A stretch of 64,000 nt of DNA from Tyto alba (lineage: Eukaryota > Chordata > Aves > Strigiformes > Tytonidae), in assembly GCF_018691265.1 (NCBI RefSeq), contig NW_024881313.1, positions 35,705,518-35,769,517 of the forward strand. Reading direction: 5' to 3'. Below, one piece after another: positions 10,390-22,770 of the stretch; the first letter of the stretch is position 1, and each line of letters starts with the position of its first letter. The position numbers and the translations under genes were made by a program. The notes under the pieces are model-generated. The model did no database searches and had not been told where the DNA came from. It saw only the letters and a list, made by a program, of their open reading frames with translations.

Positions 10390-12795
10390 GGAGGTTTGGG
10401 ACCCACAGGAGGTTGGGGCAAGGACTGAACCCCGAAACAGATTTGGGCACCCCAGGGGATTTGGGTCCCACAAGGGGTTTGGCCCCACGGGGGGTTTGGG
10501 ACACACAGGGGGTTGGGGACTCCCAAAGGGGTTGGGGAACCACAGGGAAGAATTGGACCCCGAAACAGATTTGGGAACCACAGGGGATTTGGGTCGCACA
10601 AGGGGTTTGGGACCCACAGGGGGTTGGGGACTCACAGGGGGGTTGGGGACTCACAAGGTGTTTGAGACCCAGAGGAACATCATGGACCCCACAGTGGATT
10701 TGGGTCCCACAAGGGGTTAGACACCCCCCAAGTGGACGTTGACCCCATAAGGGTTTAGGGTGTTTCTAGGGGTTCACAGCCCGCAGTGGGTTGGGGAACC
10801 ACAGGCAAGAATTGGACCCCAAAACAGATTTGGGTATCGCAGGGGATTTGCGTCCCACAAGGGATTTGACCCCACAAGGGGCTTGGGACCCACAGGGGGT
10901 TGGGGACTCACAGGAGGTTCGGGACCCACAAGGGGTTGGGGACCCACAGAGTGTTGGGGACCCACAGGAACAGCCTGGACCCTACAGTGGATTTGAGTCC
11001 CACAGGGGTTTAGGGACCCCCAAGCAGGTGTAGACCACACAAGGGGTTTGGGTGCTTCAGGGGACTCGGAGCCCACAATGGATTGGGGAACCACAGGCAA
11101 GGATTGGACTTCGAAACAGATTTGGGCACCACAGGGCATTTGGCCCCACAAGGGGTGTGGAACCCACAGCGGGTTGGGGACCCACAAGGTGTCTGTGACC
11201 TACAAGAAGGCTTGGTCCCTAAAAGGGATTTGGACCCCGCAAAGGGTTCAGATCACTACATGGCCTTGAGAACCCACAGGCAAGGCTTGTACCCTAAAAC
11301 AGGTTTGGGTCCCACTGTGGTCTAGAGAATCCCGAGCAGGCATTGACCCTGAAAGGGGTTTGGGTGCCTCAAGGTATTCAGAGCCCACAAGGGATTGAGG
11401 AACCACAGACAAGGGTTGCACCCCAAAACAGATTTAAGCATCACAGGGCGTTTCAGATCCACAAGTACTTTTGGCCCCGGACCCCACAAGAGGTTGGGGT
11501 CCCTACATGGGATTTGGGACCTACGGGCACAGCGTAGACCCCAGAATGGCTGTGGATACCTCAGGGGGTTGAGTATCCACAAGCAGGCTTGGACCCCAAA
11601 ATGCATTTGGGTCCCACAGGGGGTTTTTGTCCTGCAAGGCAACTGGGACCCACAAGTACAGCTTGGACCTCAAAATGAATCTGGGCCCCACAGAGGGTTT
11701 GAGACCCACAAGCAGGCTTTGTCCCTGAAAGGGATTTGGACCCTGCAAGGAGTTTGCTTCCCCAGAAGGGGTTGGGGACCCACAGGCAAGGCTGGAATCC
11801 CAGGACAGATTTGGACACCACAGGGGGTTAGGGCCCACACAGGTTTTTGGACCCTTGGAGCATGGGTTGATCCCTGAAAGGGGTTGGAGCCCCGCAAGGA
11901 GTTTGGGACTTTCAGGCAGGCTGAGCCCTGAAAGGGATTTGGGTCCTACAGAGTGTTTGGGATCCACGGGCAACCTTGGACTTCAGAACAGATTTGGGCC
12001 TCAAAAAGGGTTTGTGCCCCACAAGGTATTTGGGACCCATGAGCAAGGCTTGGAGTCCCAAACAAATTTGGGCCCCACAAGCAAGATTTGACCCCCAGAA
12101 GGGATTTGGGCCCTATAAGGGGTTTGGGTTCCCCAGGAGAGTCTTGGCCTCCGAAAAGGGGTTGGGATCCAAAGCAGGACTTGGCCCACAAGCAAGAATT
12201 GGCCCCCCCAAAGAGTTTTGGCCCCACAAGGTGGTTGGGATTCAGAAGCAAATTTTGGTACTCAAAAGGGTTTTTGGACACCAGGATGTTTTGGCACATA
12301 CACAAAAGGCTTGGCATGCAAAAGGGATTGGGGCTCCATAGGGGTTTTGAGCCCCACAAGTAAGGCTTGGCACCCAAAAGGGATTTGGGCGCCAAAGGGG
12401 TTTTGGGCCCCACAAGTAAGGCTTGGACCCCAAAAGGGGTTTTGCTCCCATGAAGGGTTGGGGATGCACAAGGAAGGTTTGGCCTCTTGAAGGGATTTGG
12501 GCCCACTTGGAGATGTTTGGGTCATAGCAGAAAGGCCTGGCCTCTGGGGGGAATTTTGGACCCACGGGTATTTTATCCCCAAAAGGTGTTTGGGCCCTAC
12601 AGGCAAAGATTCACCCCTTAAGGGGATTTGGGTCCCCCAAGGGAACTTGTGTCCTATGGGCAAGTGTTGACCACCAAAATGAGTTTGAACCCCACGAGCA
12701 AGAGTATTCCCCCAAAGGGGGTATCTGAAAGGGACTTTGGCCTTTTAAGTGAGACTTGGCCCCCAGAGGGATTTAAGGCCCCACAAGCAAGAGAC
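10390..12795 (+). repeat. G-rich minisatellite, 18-bp unit, about 2.4 kb
   Basis: A tandem array with approximate unit GGGTTTGGGACCCACAAG. Successive TTTGGG/TTGGGG cores in the left part are 17-19 bp apart (for example 10441, 10459, 10477, 10494, 10512, 10531). A variant unit containing AAACAGATTTGGG recurs at about 10437, 10565, 10824, 11116, 11428, 11805 and 11988, showing a looser higher-order repeat. To the right the units diverge and gain CAAGGCTTGG-type variants about 56 bp apart (12361, 12417), and the array decays near 12,795. Because 18 is a multiple of three, long ORFs with six-residue repeats appear in several frames on both strands. They are not genes. The array begins about 100 bp beyond the promoter motifs of CSRNP1. 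Confidence 0.95.
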
Positions 12796-15700
12796 AAAAT
12801 GTTTTGGGGACTTCATTTCCAAGCATGGCTGGGATGGGGGGGGGACATCCAGGAGTCTGCAGCAGGTCACCCTCCAGCTCTGGTCACTTCAGTGTTCTGC
12901 TGAGGATTTTCACATGCTTCCCATTGACCACCAGGAGCGTTCAGAGACCTGCACTACTGGGACTAAACCCCTTGCAGCAGTAGGCAAGGTGCAGACTGAC
13001 CCGGCGTTGCCCAATTTTGGCACCTGGCTGTATTTTCACCCCACAAACTGGAGCTGGGCCAGTGGCCTGTGTCATGGTCAGAGTCCCAGGGCTATGAAGC
13101 TGTCTGCTCTCAGGGTGGCTCTTCAGAATGTAGCCCAGCTGTATCCCACAGGGTTCGGGCACAGCCAAACTGCAGGAGTCCAAGTATAAGACGAAGTTCA
13201 TGGAGGTAGGAGGACTCATCTCCTCTGGCTCCATGGAGGACTCTGAAGATGGCAGTAACAGGGTCTCCTCAACTCCACCTCTGCATCCAGCCTCTAAGGG
13301 GCTGCTCACCCCCTTTCTATGCCAGGGTCCTGCTTAGATCCTTTGCTTGCCATAGCTTCAACTCAAAATCAGAGAAAGTCAGGTCAAATTTGCCTTGGCC
13401 TAGAAGGTGGATGAGGCTGGACTGGGGTATGGAGGGATTTCCCCAAGCACCATATGCCCATGCTCGCTTGTGAGTCCCTTAGCTCCAAGATGCTTCCCAC
13501 ACTGCTGTGAGTGGGGGTGCTGGTACCTCTTTCCAGGAATATTGTTTTACTTGTAAACCTCTTGGCATGTCTTTCATCTTTTTCCTTTCTTTTTTGTAAC
13601 ACAGGTGTCTCATTTAGAAAGTGCCTGGTCTGACCATGAAGAGTGGAGAAGACAAGGTGAGAGCTTCGGTATGGTACAACTCTTAGAGTAGACTGCTGTG
13701 AAAGTCTAACCCTTAGTCTTTTCACCAGTGAAGGCTTTCAAAATCTGGAGCTAAAATGTTGGAAAAATAATAATAATCTGTTGATGAAAAAGGTCCTCTC
13801 TAGCGCCAAAGCCACAGCTAGTTTGATACCACCATGCGAAGTGGTACCACTGGGATTTTTGCTTCTGGTCTTATCTCAGTGTGTGTCAGTGATCCCTGTG
13901 GGCAGAGCAGCCCCACTGATCACCCTAGCGGCACCCCTGCAAGTAGCTGGTGTGTAGGGGTGGACTGGGAACATCTTCAAGCCGATTTTGCTGCTGTACT
14001 TGATGTAGCTTCGTAACCCCATGGTTGCCCCATGCTTCTCATCTCCAGGTGCTTCACCCCAGTAGCTGGCTCGCCTCCCTGTGTCTCTCTCCCCAGCCCA
14101 TGAAACAAGGGTGACAGCTCCCAGCTGTACTGGAGCACAGGACAATGAGTTGAGAGTTTACTTCAAAGATGTAAATATCGTGGAGGCAATGCGTAATTAC
14201 AGATGGTGCCCTGATGACGGGTGGGTCCTGTCTTTGAGGCACGATGGCCTTCCTGAATATGCCGGTGTAGAGTACTCGATCACCAAAGGAGTGGTTTTCC
14301 TGAGGTTTCATTTACCATGTTTGGACATGGCTGTGATTAATATTTCCTAACAGGAAGATGTCATGCGTGCAGGCTTTCCTCTTCAGGGTTTGGGTCGAGG
14401 GTGACCAAGTTCAGGTTATACACTGGCTCCTCACTTCCTCCGACTCGGAGACTACACCCCGGCCGGCCGCTGCCTCCCCGCCAGCCCACCAGCCGCCAGC
14501 CGCCCTCCCAGCAGCTCCAGTCGCCCATTGCTGAGCCCAAAATGGGTCTTGGTGCCAGTGAGGTCTCACCGCACAACCCCAGGGGACCTGGAGAGCTTCG
14601 ATGTGATGGGACCGGGACATAATATCCCCTATCTATATACGTGCCTGTGAGATGAAGGGGGGGTCATTTGTCACTGCCCCCGAGCTGCGTTTGGCATGAA
14701 ACCCAGGGTATGAGGGAAAGGGGATATCCTGGAAAACGCTTGGTAAAGTTGCCAGCGACCTTGAGGTTACAACATTTTCTCTCTTGCTTTTATTAGTTTT
14801 AATGAAAGTAAAGCCGCTGTGAGATAGAGTCCCAGGGCAGAAATTATTTAGCGATTCAATCAGGCAAAGAACAATTCTGACCCTGAACTGCGCATACTTG
14901 TGTGTGTGTGAAAGGGAGATTGAAACAAAACTTTCTGGCTCTTCTTTTTGAAGCCACATTTTTTCTTTGTTTTGTTTTAAAATCAACCTAAAAGCACTAC
15001 TACATAAATAAGTGGAAACTTACACAGAACAAATTACCCTCAACAGATATAAGATGTTTTCCTGTGTAGGTTGAATGAAATATTTCAGACTGACTCAACG
15101 TTGTTGCATACCTGAGCCTCCTTCCTCTAACAAATTAATTCAAGAGAGAGAGAAAAAGAAAATATCTGTTTTTCTTTAACCCGAACCAGATTGGTTTGTT
15201 TTTTAACATGACTTTTTCACCTCTTGCGGAACATCCTCCTCTTCCTGTGCAGCCAGAGCGGCTCACAGCCCCTGCACCCAGGAAAGCCCTCACTCCTTTG
15301 GCAAAAGCTACTGGCAGCACCGGCCCAGGGCTGGTTTCCCTGGCCGGGCGCCATGTGAGTGCTGCTTCAGAGGGAGGAAATTCCCTGCTGACCGGCCGTG
15401 GCGGGGATAAGTGGCCTGGCAGAGAGCAGCAGCCTCAGACCAAGTGCAGGGAGCAGGGAACCCAGCGGGAGAGGACCGGAGGAGGATGCTGCGTGATACA
15501 TGAGGCGGCAAGATAAGAGGTGTGAGCTTGGCAAACTCTGGATGTCAAGCTCCTCACTGCCTGTTTTGGGCTTGCCCTACAGCGGGAGAAGCACTTTCCC
15601 TGGGTTTAAAAGCCTCTTGGTGCTTAGGGATGGATAAATCAGGAATATCTGGGCTTGGAGATGTGATTTTATTTTTTTTTTCCCTAGTTTTATGTGCACA

Positions 15701-18700
15701 TCCCAAGCGTGGCTCTAAAAGGGCTTATCAGCTGTATCTGTCTGTGCATGTGTTGCTGGGTACTGTAGCAACCCATCTGAGAATAAAGATATGGGAGACT
15801 TGGGGGAAGAAACCACTGCTGAACCAACCCTGCTTGAGCAATCCCATGTTCGGCATCACCCCCCAGCTGGCCCCGTGGCCCCGACTCGCCCTGTGGCCCC
15901 AACTTATCCTGTTTTGCATTCAGATAAAACGAACACTTAGCTTTTATAACACGTTGTGCAACCGGAGTGAACTGCTGCCGCTGCTCACGGGCTGCCTGTC
16001 TTGGTGCCAGGGCTCCTTCCCACCCCACATATCTGAAACACAAGTTGATCAAGGGCGTTGAGTTGTTTTGGAGCTTTTTACCCCCGAAAGATGGACATAA
16101 AAGTGGTAAATCAAAGGCTTTGCTTCAGCTGCACTCTGGGCTATTCACCTAAACTGGGAATTGTGGAAGGGATGCTGGGACAGCCTTGGGTGAGTGAGTC
16201 TGGCCACAAAGATGTGCCCTGTGGTTTCCTCATCAATTTTACACCAGCACAACTCCGTCAGCTTCTGTGAAGCTGCTTCTGATTGGAGGTGATGCTTGAA
16301 GGCAGACAGATCTATAGCATTTAAGGCCCTATATGGTGTGCTGTTATATACCTGCTGGGTAATTTATGCATTTACTGAAAAGTGCTTTCTTCGTGCATTT
16401 CACTATACTGTCAATCCTTGATAGAGATGGGGACACCGTAATATGCTGCTGTCCTAAACGTACAGGCACCCTGTATGCTTGAGAGAGATGGAGAATATGA
16501 CCTGTTTGCTGGGGAGTGCTGATATAATTGTTAGATTCCCAACAAACATGCAAAAATCACTAACCTGAGCAGATAAGTGTTAATTTAAAATGCAGGCATG
16601 AAATGGGAATTATGAAAGTGCCGTGTAGTTTCAGTCACTTGCTAGCAGTGGTTAGCAGCAAGGAAAATAAGTATGACAAAACCCCCAGCTGAATTCAAGT
16701 GGGGCACCTGTGTCCTCAATTAACCCAACTAATAGTTAACTTCAGTGTCAACAGAAACCATTGCACCAGGATTTGGAGGTGGGAAATACGAGTGCTGTGG
16801 TTTTTGCTCCTTGACATTTTGCGAGTCGTCTGTTTTAGCACTGAAAAGTCTCAAGTGATGGGACTGTTGCAATTTCTCTTTCAAGGGTATCGCTCTCACA
16901 CAATAATTAAATCTCTGGCTTTCAAGAGTAATTGCCAATGACAGTACCTCTGAAGTTGCTTTTTATGCTCGACTGTTCTGTCTCCTGGCAGAAAGAGCTT
17001 CCGGAAAAAAAAAAAAAAAGAAGCCAGGGAAGAGTTGAGAGCAGCAGCAAAGGCAAGAAGCAACCATACAAACTCTATCCTTCCCCCCAGATAGGGACAA
17101 CAACTGTCCCTAAACATTGAGGTAGCCCAAAATACACTGCAGTCCTGGATGCTTAACAGGCCCTGAAGGAAATGCTAGCTTACGGTACAGCTCCATCATT
17201 ACCAGGCTTGTTGGAAAACAGTAATTTTTCAGCGCTAGGACCTGTCTCCTGCTCCAGGTTGGTAATTGGTGGTGTTGGCGGTGAGCCAGGCACCACTCGC
17301 AGCTCTGTCTTGAGAGGACAAAAACCTCCATTACTTTATGCTGTCTAATTCTCCCAAGGTGTGCTGCTGTCTATCAATAGAGTCGCTATGAGGTAATAGA
17401 AATTACAAACCTCCCCAGACTTATTTGTCTGAAAGCGTTTCTTGTAAAAATAATTATGTGAGTCTCCGGAACTGTGGTACATGAGAATGGCAAAAGAGAA
17501 AGTTTTGCAAATTAAAATGCAACAAAAGGCTCTTTATCGTAAACTATGAGGGTGGCTGGGTGAGAACGTTCTTTCCTTTCCATCGGGTTGGCTGGTGGCA
17601 GCTTTTAGAGAGAAAAAGCAATTTTTGTTGTCTGCTACTTTGCAGTGAAGCTGCTCTAGACCCAGACCTGGGTAGGGCGATGGGTTTGGCCAGGCACCAC
17701 TTGGGGTTCGTTCCCTACACTTGCCACGGTCTCTCCCTGTGAGCTTTGGTAAGCCACTGCCCTGTCACTTTGGTGGCTCACGATGGGGACGTCACGGCTC
17801 CGGTCTCACTTGCTTTGCCTGGCTGCAGGCTGGGGACTGTGGCTTTGCCTGCAGGCCCCCACAAGCCCCTGCCTTCCTTGCAAGAGGCATCCCAAAGCCT
17901 TCCTTGCACCCTCTTCTTAACCAGCAAAACACCATCCAGAGCAAACGTATTTGCAGTGGTGTGACAGACGAGCTCTGGAGGAAACACCTGAGCTGTCTGA
18001 AAAAGTTACTGCCCCCCTGCCTCCAGCTAAGGCCGATGAGTCAACTCCAGCTTCTCAGCATGAATCTATTTGAATGCAAAGTTTGAGCGAATGGGCTGGA
18101 CTGGGAACATCTGGGGCACCCACACACCTGCCCCGGCGACTGCCAGGGGTGACGCCTCCGGCGCGTGAGAGGGCTGGAGGCTCCTGGAGGGTTGCAGTGG
18201 CTCCTTAAGCCACTGCAGGTGCTCATTTCAGAGCAGGGAAGCCAGGATCCAAAGCCATTAAAAATAACAATATGGCTAAAGCTCAATTTTCTCCTCTAAA
18301 GAAGGTTTTTGCAAGCCCACAGTATGGGGCAAGGGCACTGCTTCCCCCAGGCTGCTTTTATGATACTTGAGCTGGATTGAAACAGCAGTAAATTACATGC
18401 ATAAATTATATATATACAAGTAGATAGGTGTGCATCTCTATATATTTAACTTGACTGAATCCACAGCAAATCTGGTGACAAAAAATGCTGCTCCCATGTC
18501 ATCGAGAGCTGAAGCAGCGTTTGGTGGCCACAGCGGCCACAGGTGATGCTTCAGTGCTTTCTTCTCGGTGCCAGAGCTCTGGATGATGGCATTTATTTAA
18601 AAATGGAAACTACCAAAAGGGCATCAGGTCTCCATTTGTGTGCTGGTTTTATCTGTGAGCCGTCACTATCCTGACATTTACAGGATAGCCAGAGCCACCG

Positions 18701-18984
18701 GCTTTTAGTGTCAGATCCTGGTGGCATGGAAAATTTGCTCTGAAAAGGATAAGTGAGTGGAATTATGTACAGAGAGTTAATTATTATTTGCTGGTGCTTT
18801 ATGGTCTTGGTGACAGGTCACACTCTGGAAGTGCTTGTGATCAACATTGGGGCTTCCAAGCCAAATTCACATCTGCTGTAAAGCTATTTAACTCCCAGCA
18901 AGGCCACTGACATCTGGGGGTCTCGGCGCACCCCAGTGTGACTGTGCCACCCTCATTGCTCCATGGGGAGCAGGACCCAGCTCT
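12796..18984. other. Non-coding unique sequence, no gene seen
   Basis: No coding gene, recognisable repeat or RNA gene is supported. The longest open frames (for example 15522-16061 plus and 14081-14350 plus) lack domain motifs, compositional support or exon boundaries. A small CpG cluster with GGCCGGCCGC lies at about 14438-14523. An A15 tract is near 17008, and a short AT-alternating run is near 18407. Confidence 0.6.
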
Positions 18985-19065
18985 TACCCCCAGTTTTACC
19001 AGTGGGAAATTGAGGCACCAAGCTGGGGCTATTCTTTTGGAGAAGGGATGGGCACAGACAGGAGG
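18985..19065 (-). mobile_element. MIR/CORE-SINE-like relic
   Basis: In reverse complement this reads GGTGCCTCAATTTCCCACT followed by GGTAAAACTGG. That matches the hallmark TGCCTCAGTTTCCC-x-TGTAAAATGG block of MIR-type SINEs, which are old relics in amniote genomes. It is highly diverged and the ends are approximate. Confidence 0.45.
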
Positions 19066-21837
19066 TTTTGAGGCTGAGCCTCTGCCAGCTATCACCAAGC
19101 TCCTCTGATATCAGTCCAGTGGATAAGCTCCGAAAACAGGGGCTTAATTACTCTGTGCAGGAGGTCAGGTATTTCTATAGGTATCCTAAAACCTCACTCC
19201 AGCAGCCTACTGAACACACATACTTAGGCCAGGCAAGCACTGCCCTACAAGGTAGAAGCTGCATAGGTAAGCTACTACTTACTATTTTATGGCAAAATAT
19301 CGATCCTTTGGTAATTTCATTGCCACCAAAACAGGTGACCTTTCAAATCTGAAGGCCTGACCCCAGAGGACCTGGGTGCATCCACCTCTCCTACCATCTG
19401 CAGCAAGGGAGCCAACTGCATCAGTTTTGCTCAAGTAATTTGTGAATGATCTGGGCTTTTCCTCTTTGCCTTCCCTGCAGATGCTGGCACTCATCTCGAA
19501 ATGCTTTTGAGCTCTGGCTCCTGTTCATGGAGCAGCCGGCTGCTGTGCTTTAAAAGGTTACACAGCTTCTCTGCTACCTGCTACGGAGTCTGCAGGAGGC
19601 AATCCCTGCTGCAGGATCAGCACAGACGGGGGCTGTGCCCCCCCCCCCGACCTTGTGTGGGGTGCAAAGGGCAGATACTGGGGCACAGGCAGACCTCCTG
19701 CCTCGCTGGGGGCTGCTCTGTCAGAGCCATTAGCCTCCTCGCTATAAATTTTAAAAATGGGAGATTTTAATGAGTGTCTATCGCCAAGGGGTGGCAAACA
19801 GCGTGGTGGTGGCGGCAGTGTGAGTCAGGTCTGGTCTGGGGAGCAATGGTGGGTTGATCTGGCCTCGTGTATGAAGGGACGTACTGCTTTTCTGGGATGC
19901 TCACCATCAAAAATACGTATTTCTCCTAAAGTCTGCAGTACTAACAGTCCTGGAGGACAAAACCTTCTGACTCACGCAGCGCCCCATTAACAATGCAAAG
20001 GCGTTAGGGACCTGGACATCCCCACAAAGTAATCCATCCCCAGCGTAGCAGGCAGTGTGATTTGGCCTTTAATGTATCTCACCCTGTCTGAAGGTTATTT
20101 TCCCCAATCATCCATTCAAAATCAAATAATTTATGCTTCTACCTCTTTACTTTCTGCAAAGAATAAAAAGAAAATGTAAGACATATGTATATACACTTAC
20201 AGATACACTTATTGACATAGTGTATACATGGTGGTGACATCTGTGGGTGGTAGAAACCTCTATAAGACAACAAGATAGATGATTGACACCTCGTTTAACA
20301 AGAAGCAGATCAGGAGAAAGGGAGATGAACATTGTCCTGCTGGTGCCAGAATGCCCACAAACTCATAGGAAATAAGAGCTGCTTAGCCAGGTCCAGCTTA
20401 AACACAACCATGCTGCAATTCAGAAAGGATTCAGTAAGGGCAATAAACCTGCATCCTTTTGGTTTCTATTCAGGTTTTTTTGCTCCTAAACATTTGCACA
20501 TGCAAGCTTTTCTCCTCAGCTGTGGCAGCTGTAAAAATGAGTTCTCTCCTCCAAACGAAAGCCAAGATTACCATGTAATGACTTGACCCCAGGACACAGA
20601 TTTCTAAGAAAAGTACTAAAAATGTGGCAGTTCCCCTGCATTGGCAATATGCACATGCGTGTCCAGACATGGGATTTAGCGGAACGCTTTGGTAAGCCAG
20701 CATTTGCTACACACAGTCTGGAGGGCAATGAAAAGAGGAGGCTTTTTGTTTCAAAAACCACCATTTATGTTCTTTTTGAAATTCATTTGCTCAAGACAAT
20801 GGAAAGAAAAAGACAGAAATAATAGTGTTAAAAAAGAGGCCGAGTTTAATTCAAAATATTAATGTTGCAGGAGGACTGGAATAGATTTTTAGGACTCAAC
20901 TTCTCCCCACAGTTGTGATTTTCCATTCACCCATCGACCTGAGGAATCCCTTCCCTGCCTGGCTCTGCTCACAGTGCAGTTGAGGTTGTATCACACATGT
21001 TGGAGAGAATTACAGCTTTAACTCCACAGAAAAACACTGCAGGGGGGAAATAGTTTTTGAAGTCAAGCATTATAATTTACTAACAGGTTTATTAAAATCT
21101 TATTAGAAGATTATTTTTAAAAGTCTGTTTTACACAGCCGTTGCCCTTCTGCTACTGTCTAATCCTGGAAAATCTCGGTGAATGAGTCATTTGCACTTAC
21201 TATCTATTACACTCTCTTATTATAAACCTGAGTGTGTTTGCGTTTGCTTCAAATAGTATCAATAAAGTCATAATAGTGCCATAATATCTCACACACCTCC
21301 CCTTTTGGAGTCTGTTTTGCTGTTGGAAAAAAATCTTCTCAGCGTGATTTCATGGGATGGTTCTGGTGTTCAGGGACCATTTTGTTTGGAAATATAACTT
21401 AATTCCCCTAGTCCTGATCCATAAAAAGAGGCTTTTAATGCATGTCTTTTGGGTTCGGTAGATTGGAGACACATTGTTGAGGGTCAAGGATTTGCAGAGG
21501 TTCTTCCTGTTTCCTAAAGGCAACCTCAAGCACCAACTACCGCTCTCCATGTGCTTGCATGTTGTGACGAGGAAGACACCTGTCAGTGGTGCATCAGGGA
21601 TATCTGAGGGCCACCTTGTTTGTTTGCTTGGTTTTGATATCTGAAGGCTGTTGAGTATTAAATGTGACTTCTAGGGCTAGGATCCTTGCATGTCTGCCTT
21701 GTTTGGCTTCGGGACATGATGTTCCTACATTCATGGAACCATTGAAGAGAGCGTGAAGGAGGACCCGATACAAGAACATTGATTTCTGGAGTAATGTTCT
21801 TTAGCAGGAAGTGCAAACATTGTTATATAATACAAAA

Positions 21838-21872
21838 TACATATATATATATATATATGTATACACATATGT
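21838..21872. repeat. (TA)n microsatellite
   Basis: Alternating TA/AT run grading into TGTATACACATATGTATAT. Confidence 0.85.
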
Positions 21873-22224
21873 ATATTTGTAGTTAGAGAGTGTGGTTTGA
21901 TCACAGCTCTAGTTCCCAGCAGTGTCCTCTCCCTTTACCAGTCAGTGAGTTTCACCATCACTTCGGTGATGCAGCCACCGCAACATGATCAAAGTCCCAG
22001 GAATGCAGCAAATGTTCCCTCAGCTCATCCTCTTCTTCCTCTTACCCACCTGGGTGGGCTTATAGGGGACAGAGACATGTGAGGAAGCTGCCCTGTCTCC
22101 AGATGGGCTCTCCCTGTTTGTGCAAGCCACGTTCTCCTGACGTCCTGCAGCGACCCTTTCATCTAGGACAGTTGGCCAGGAGTTCAGGGAAGAGATTTGC
22201 TCTGAATGTAACTACAGGAGGGGG

Positions 22225-22249
22225 AAAAAAAAAAAAAAAAAAAAAAAAA
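22225..22249 (+). repeat. Poly-A tract, A25
   Basis: An uninterrupted A25 run. There is no obvious retroposed body to its left, so it is treated as a simple repeat. Confidence 0.9.
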
Positions 22250-22651
22250 GTACAGTCAAGGTTTAAAACTGCACTTGTTCCAGGGGATGTTTCCATTGGC
22301 AGAGTCACCAAAACCGGCACAAATGATTCAAAACATTTTGTTAAATGAAGTTCTCAGATGATGTCAGAGCTGAGGCTGCTTTAGCAAAACTAAAAAAAAG
22401 GAAGGTCAAAACCAAAAAGAAGAAGAAAAAAAAAAATACACCATTTGACAGGGAGGGATTAGGAGCTTAAAATTATATTTATAGGCTATCCAAACATTTG
22501 AAAGCTTGGAAATTCATAGTTCCAGTGCTTTAGCTCAGCTCTAGAGTCCTGCCAGCCTCGTATAAGTCACGCAACGTAGCCAGCTGGGCTGGACTCACTA
22601 AACTCATGAAGCCTATTTTCTGTTTTCCAGCTTTGGTTCCCGTTTCCTGCA

Positions 22652-22770
22652 GGCTCACAAACAAATCCCACCACCTTTGTGTGCCTCAGTTTCCCCCTCT
22701 GTCAAATACAATTCTGTCCTCCACCATAAAGCTTTTTGAGATTTGGCACCGAGAAGAGCAGAGGAGTGTT
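22652..22770 (+). mobile_element. MIR/CORE-SINE-like relic
   Basis: Contains GTGCCTCAGTTTCCCCCTCT and then, about 35 bp on, TAAAGCTTTTTGAGATTTGG. This is the order seen in amniote MIR-like SINEs: the TGCCTCAGTTTCCCC block, then a TAAAGCGCTTTGAGAT block. The 3' end is approximate. Confidence 0.6.

Larger units (their letters stand above)
19066..22651. other. Non-coding sequence with simple repeats
   Basis: No gene is supported. It includes (TA)n with flanking ATGTATACACATATG at about 21838-21872 and A25 at 22225-22249. An AT-rich unique stretch near 21060-21290 contains a TGAGTCA. Nothing else is recognised. Confidence 0.6.

Noticed and set aside
9562..10635. 357-aa minus-strand ORF across the CpG island
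   Set aside because: It is GC-rich with poly-Gly and Arg/Pro/Ala from C/G tracts, crosses the promoter and the minisatellite, and has no family resemblance. It is a composition artefact.
10376..12506. Long ORFs on both strands (for example 10376-10720 plus, 10774-11187 minus, 11946-12506 minus) with Gly/Pro/Trp-rich six-residue repeats
   Set aside because: They come from an 18-bp tandem repeat whose unit length is a multiple of three. Several frames on both strands are open at once and none has exon or start-site support.
14081..14350. 89-aa plus ORF containing YFKDVNIVEAMRNY...
   Set aside because: It looks less biased than its neighbours, but I recognise no domain and see no clear splice framework. 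There is not enough to call a gene.
15522..16061. 179-aa plus ORF
   Set aside because: No domain, no conserved motif and an arbitrary composition. It is likely chance.
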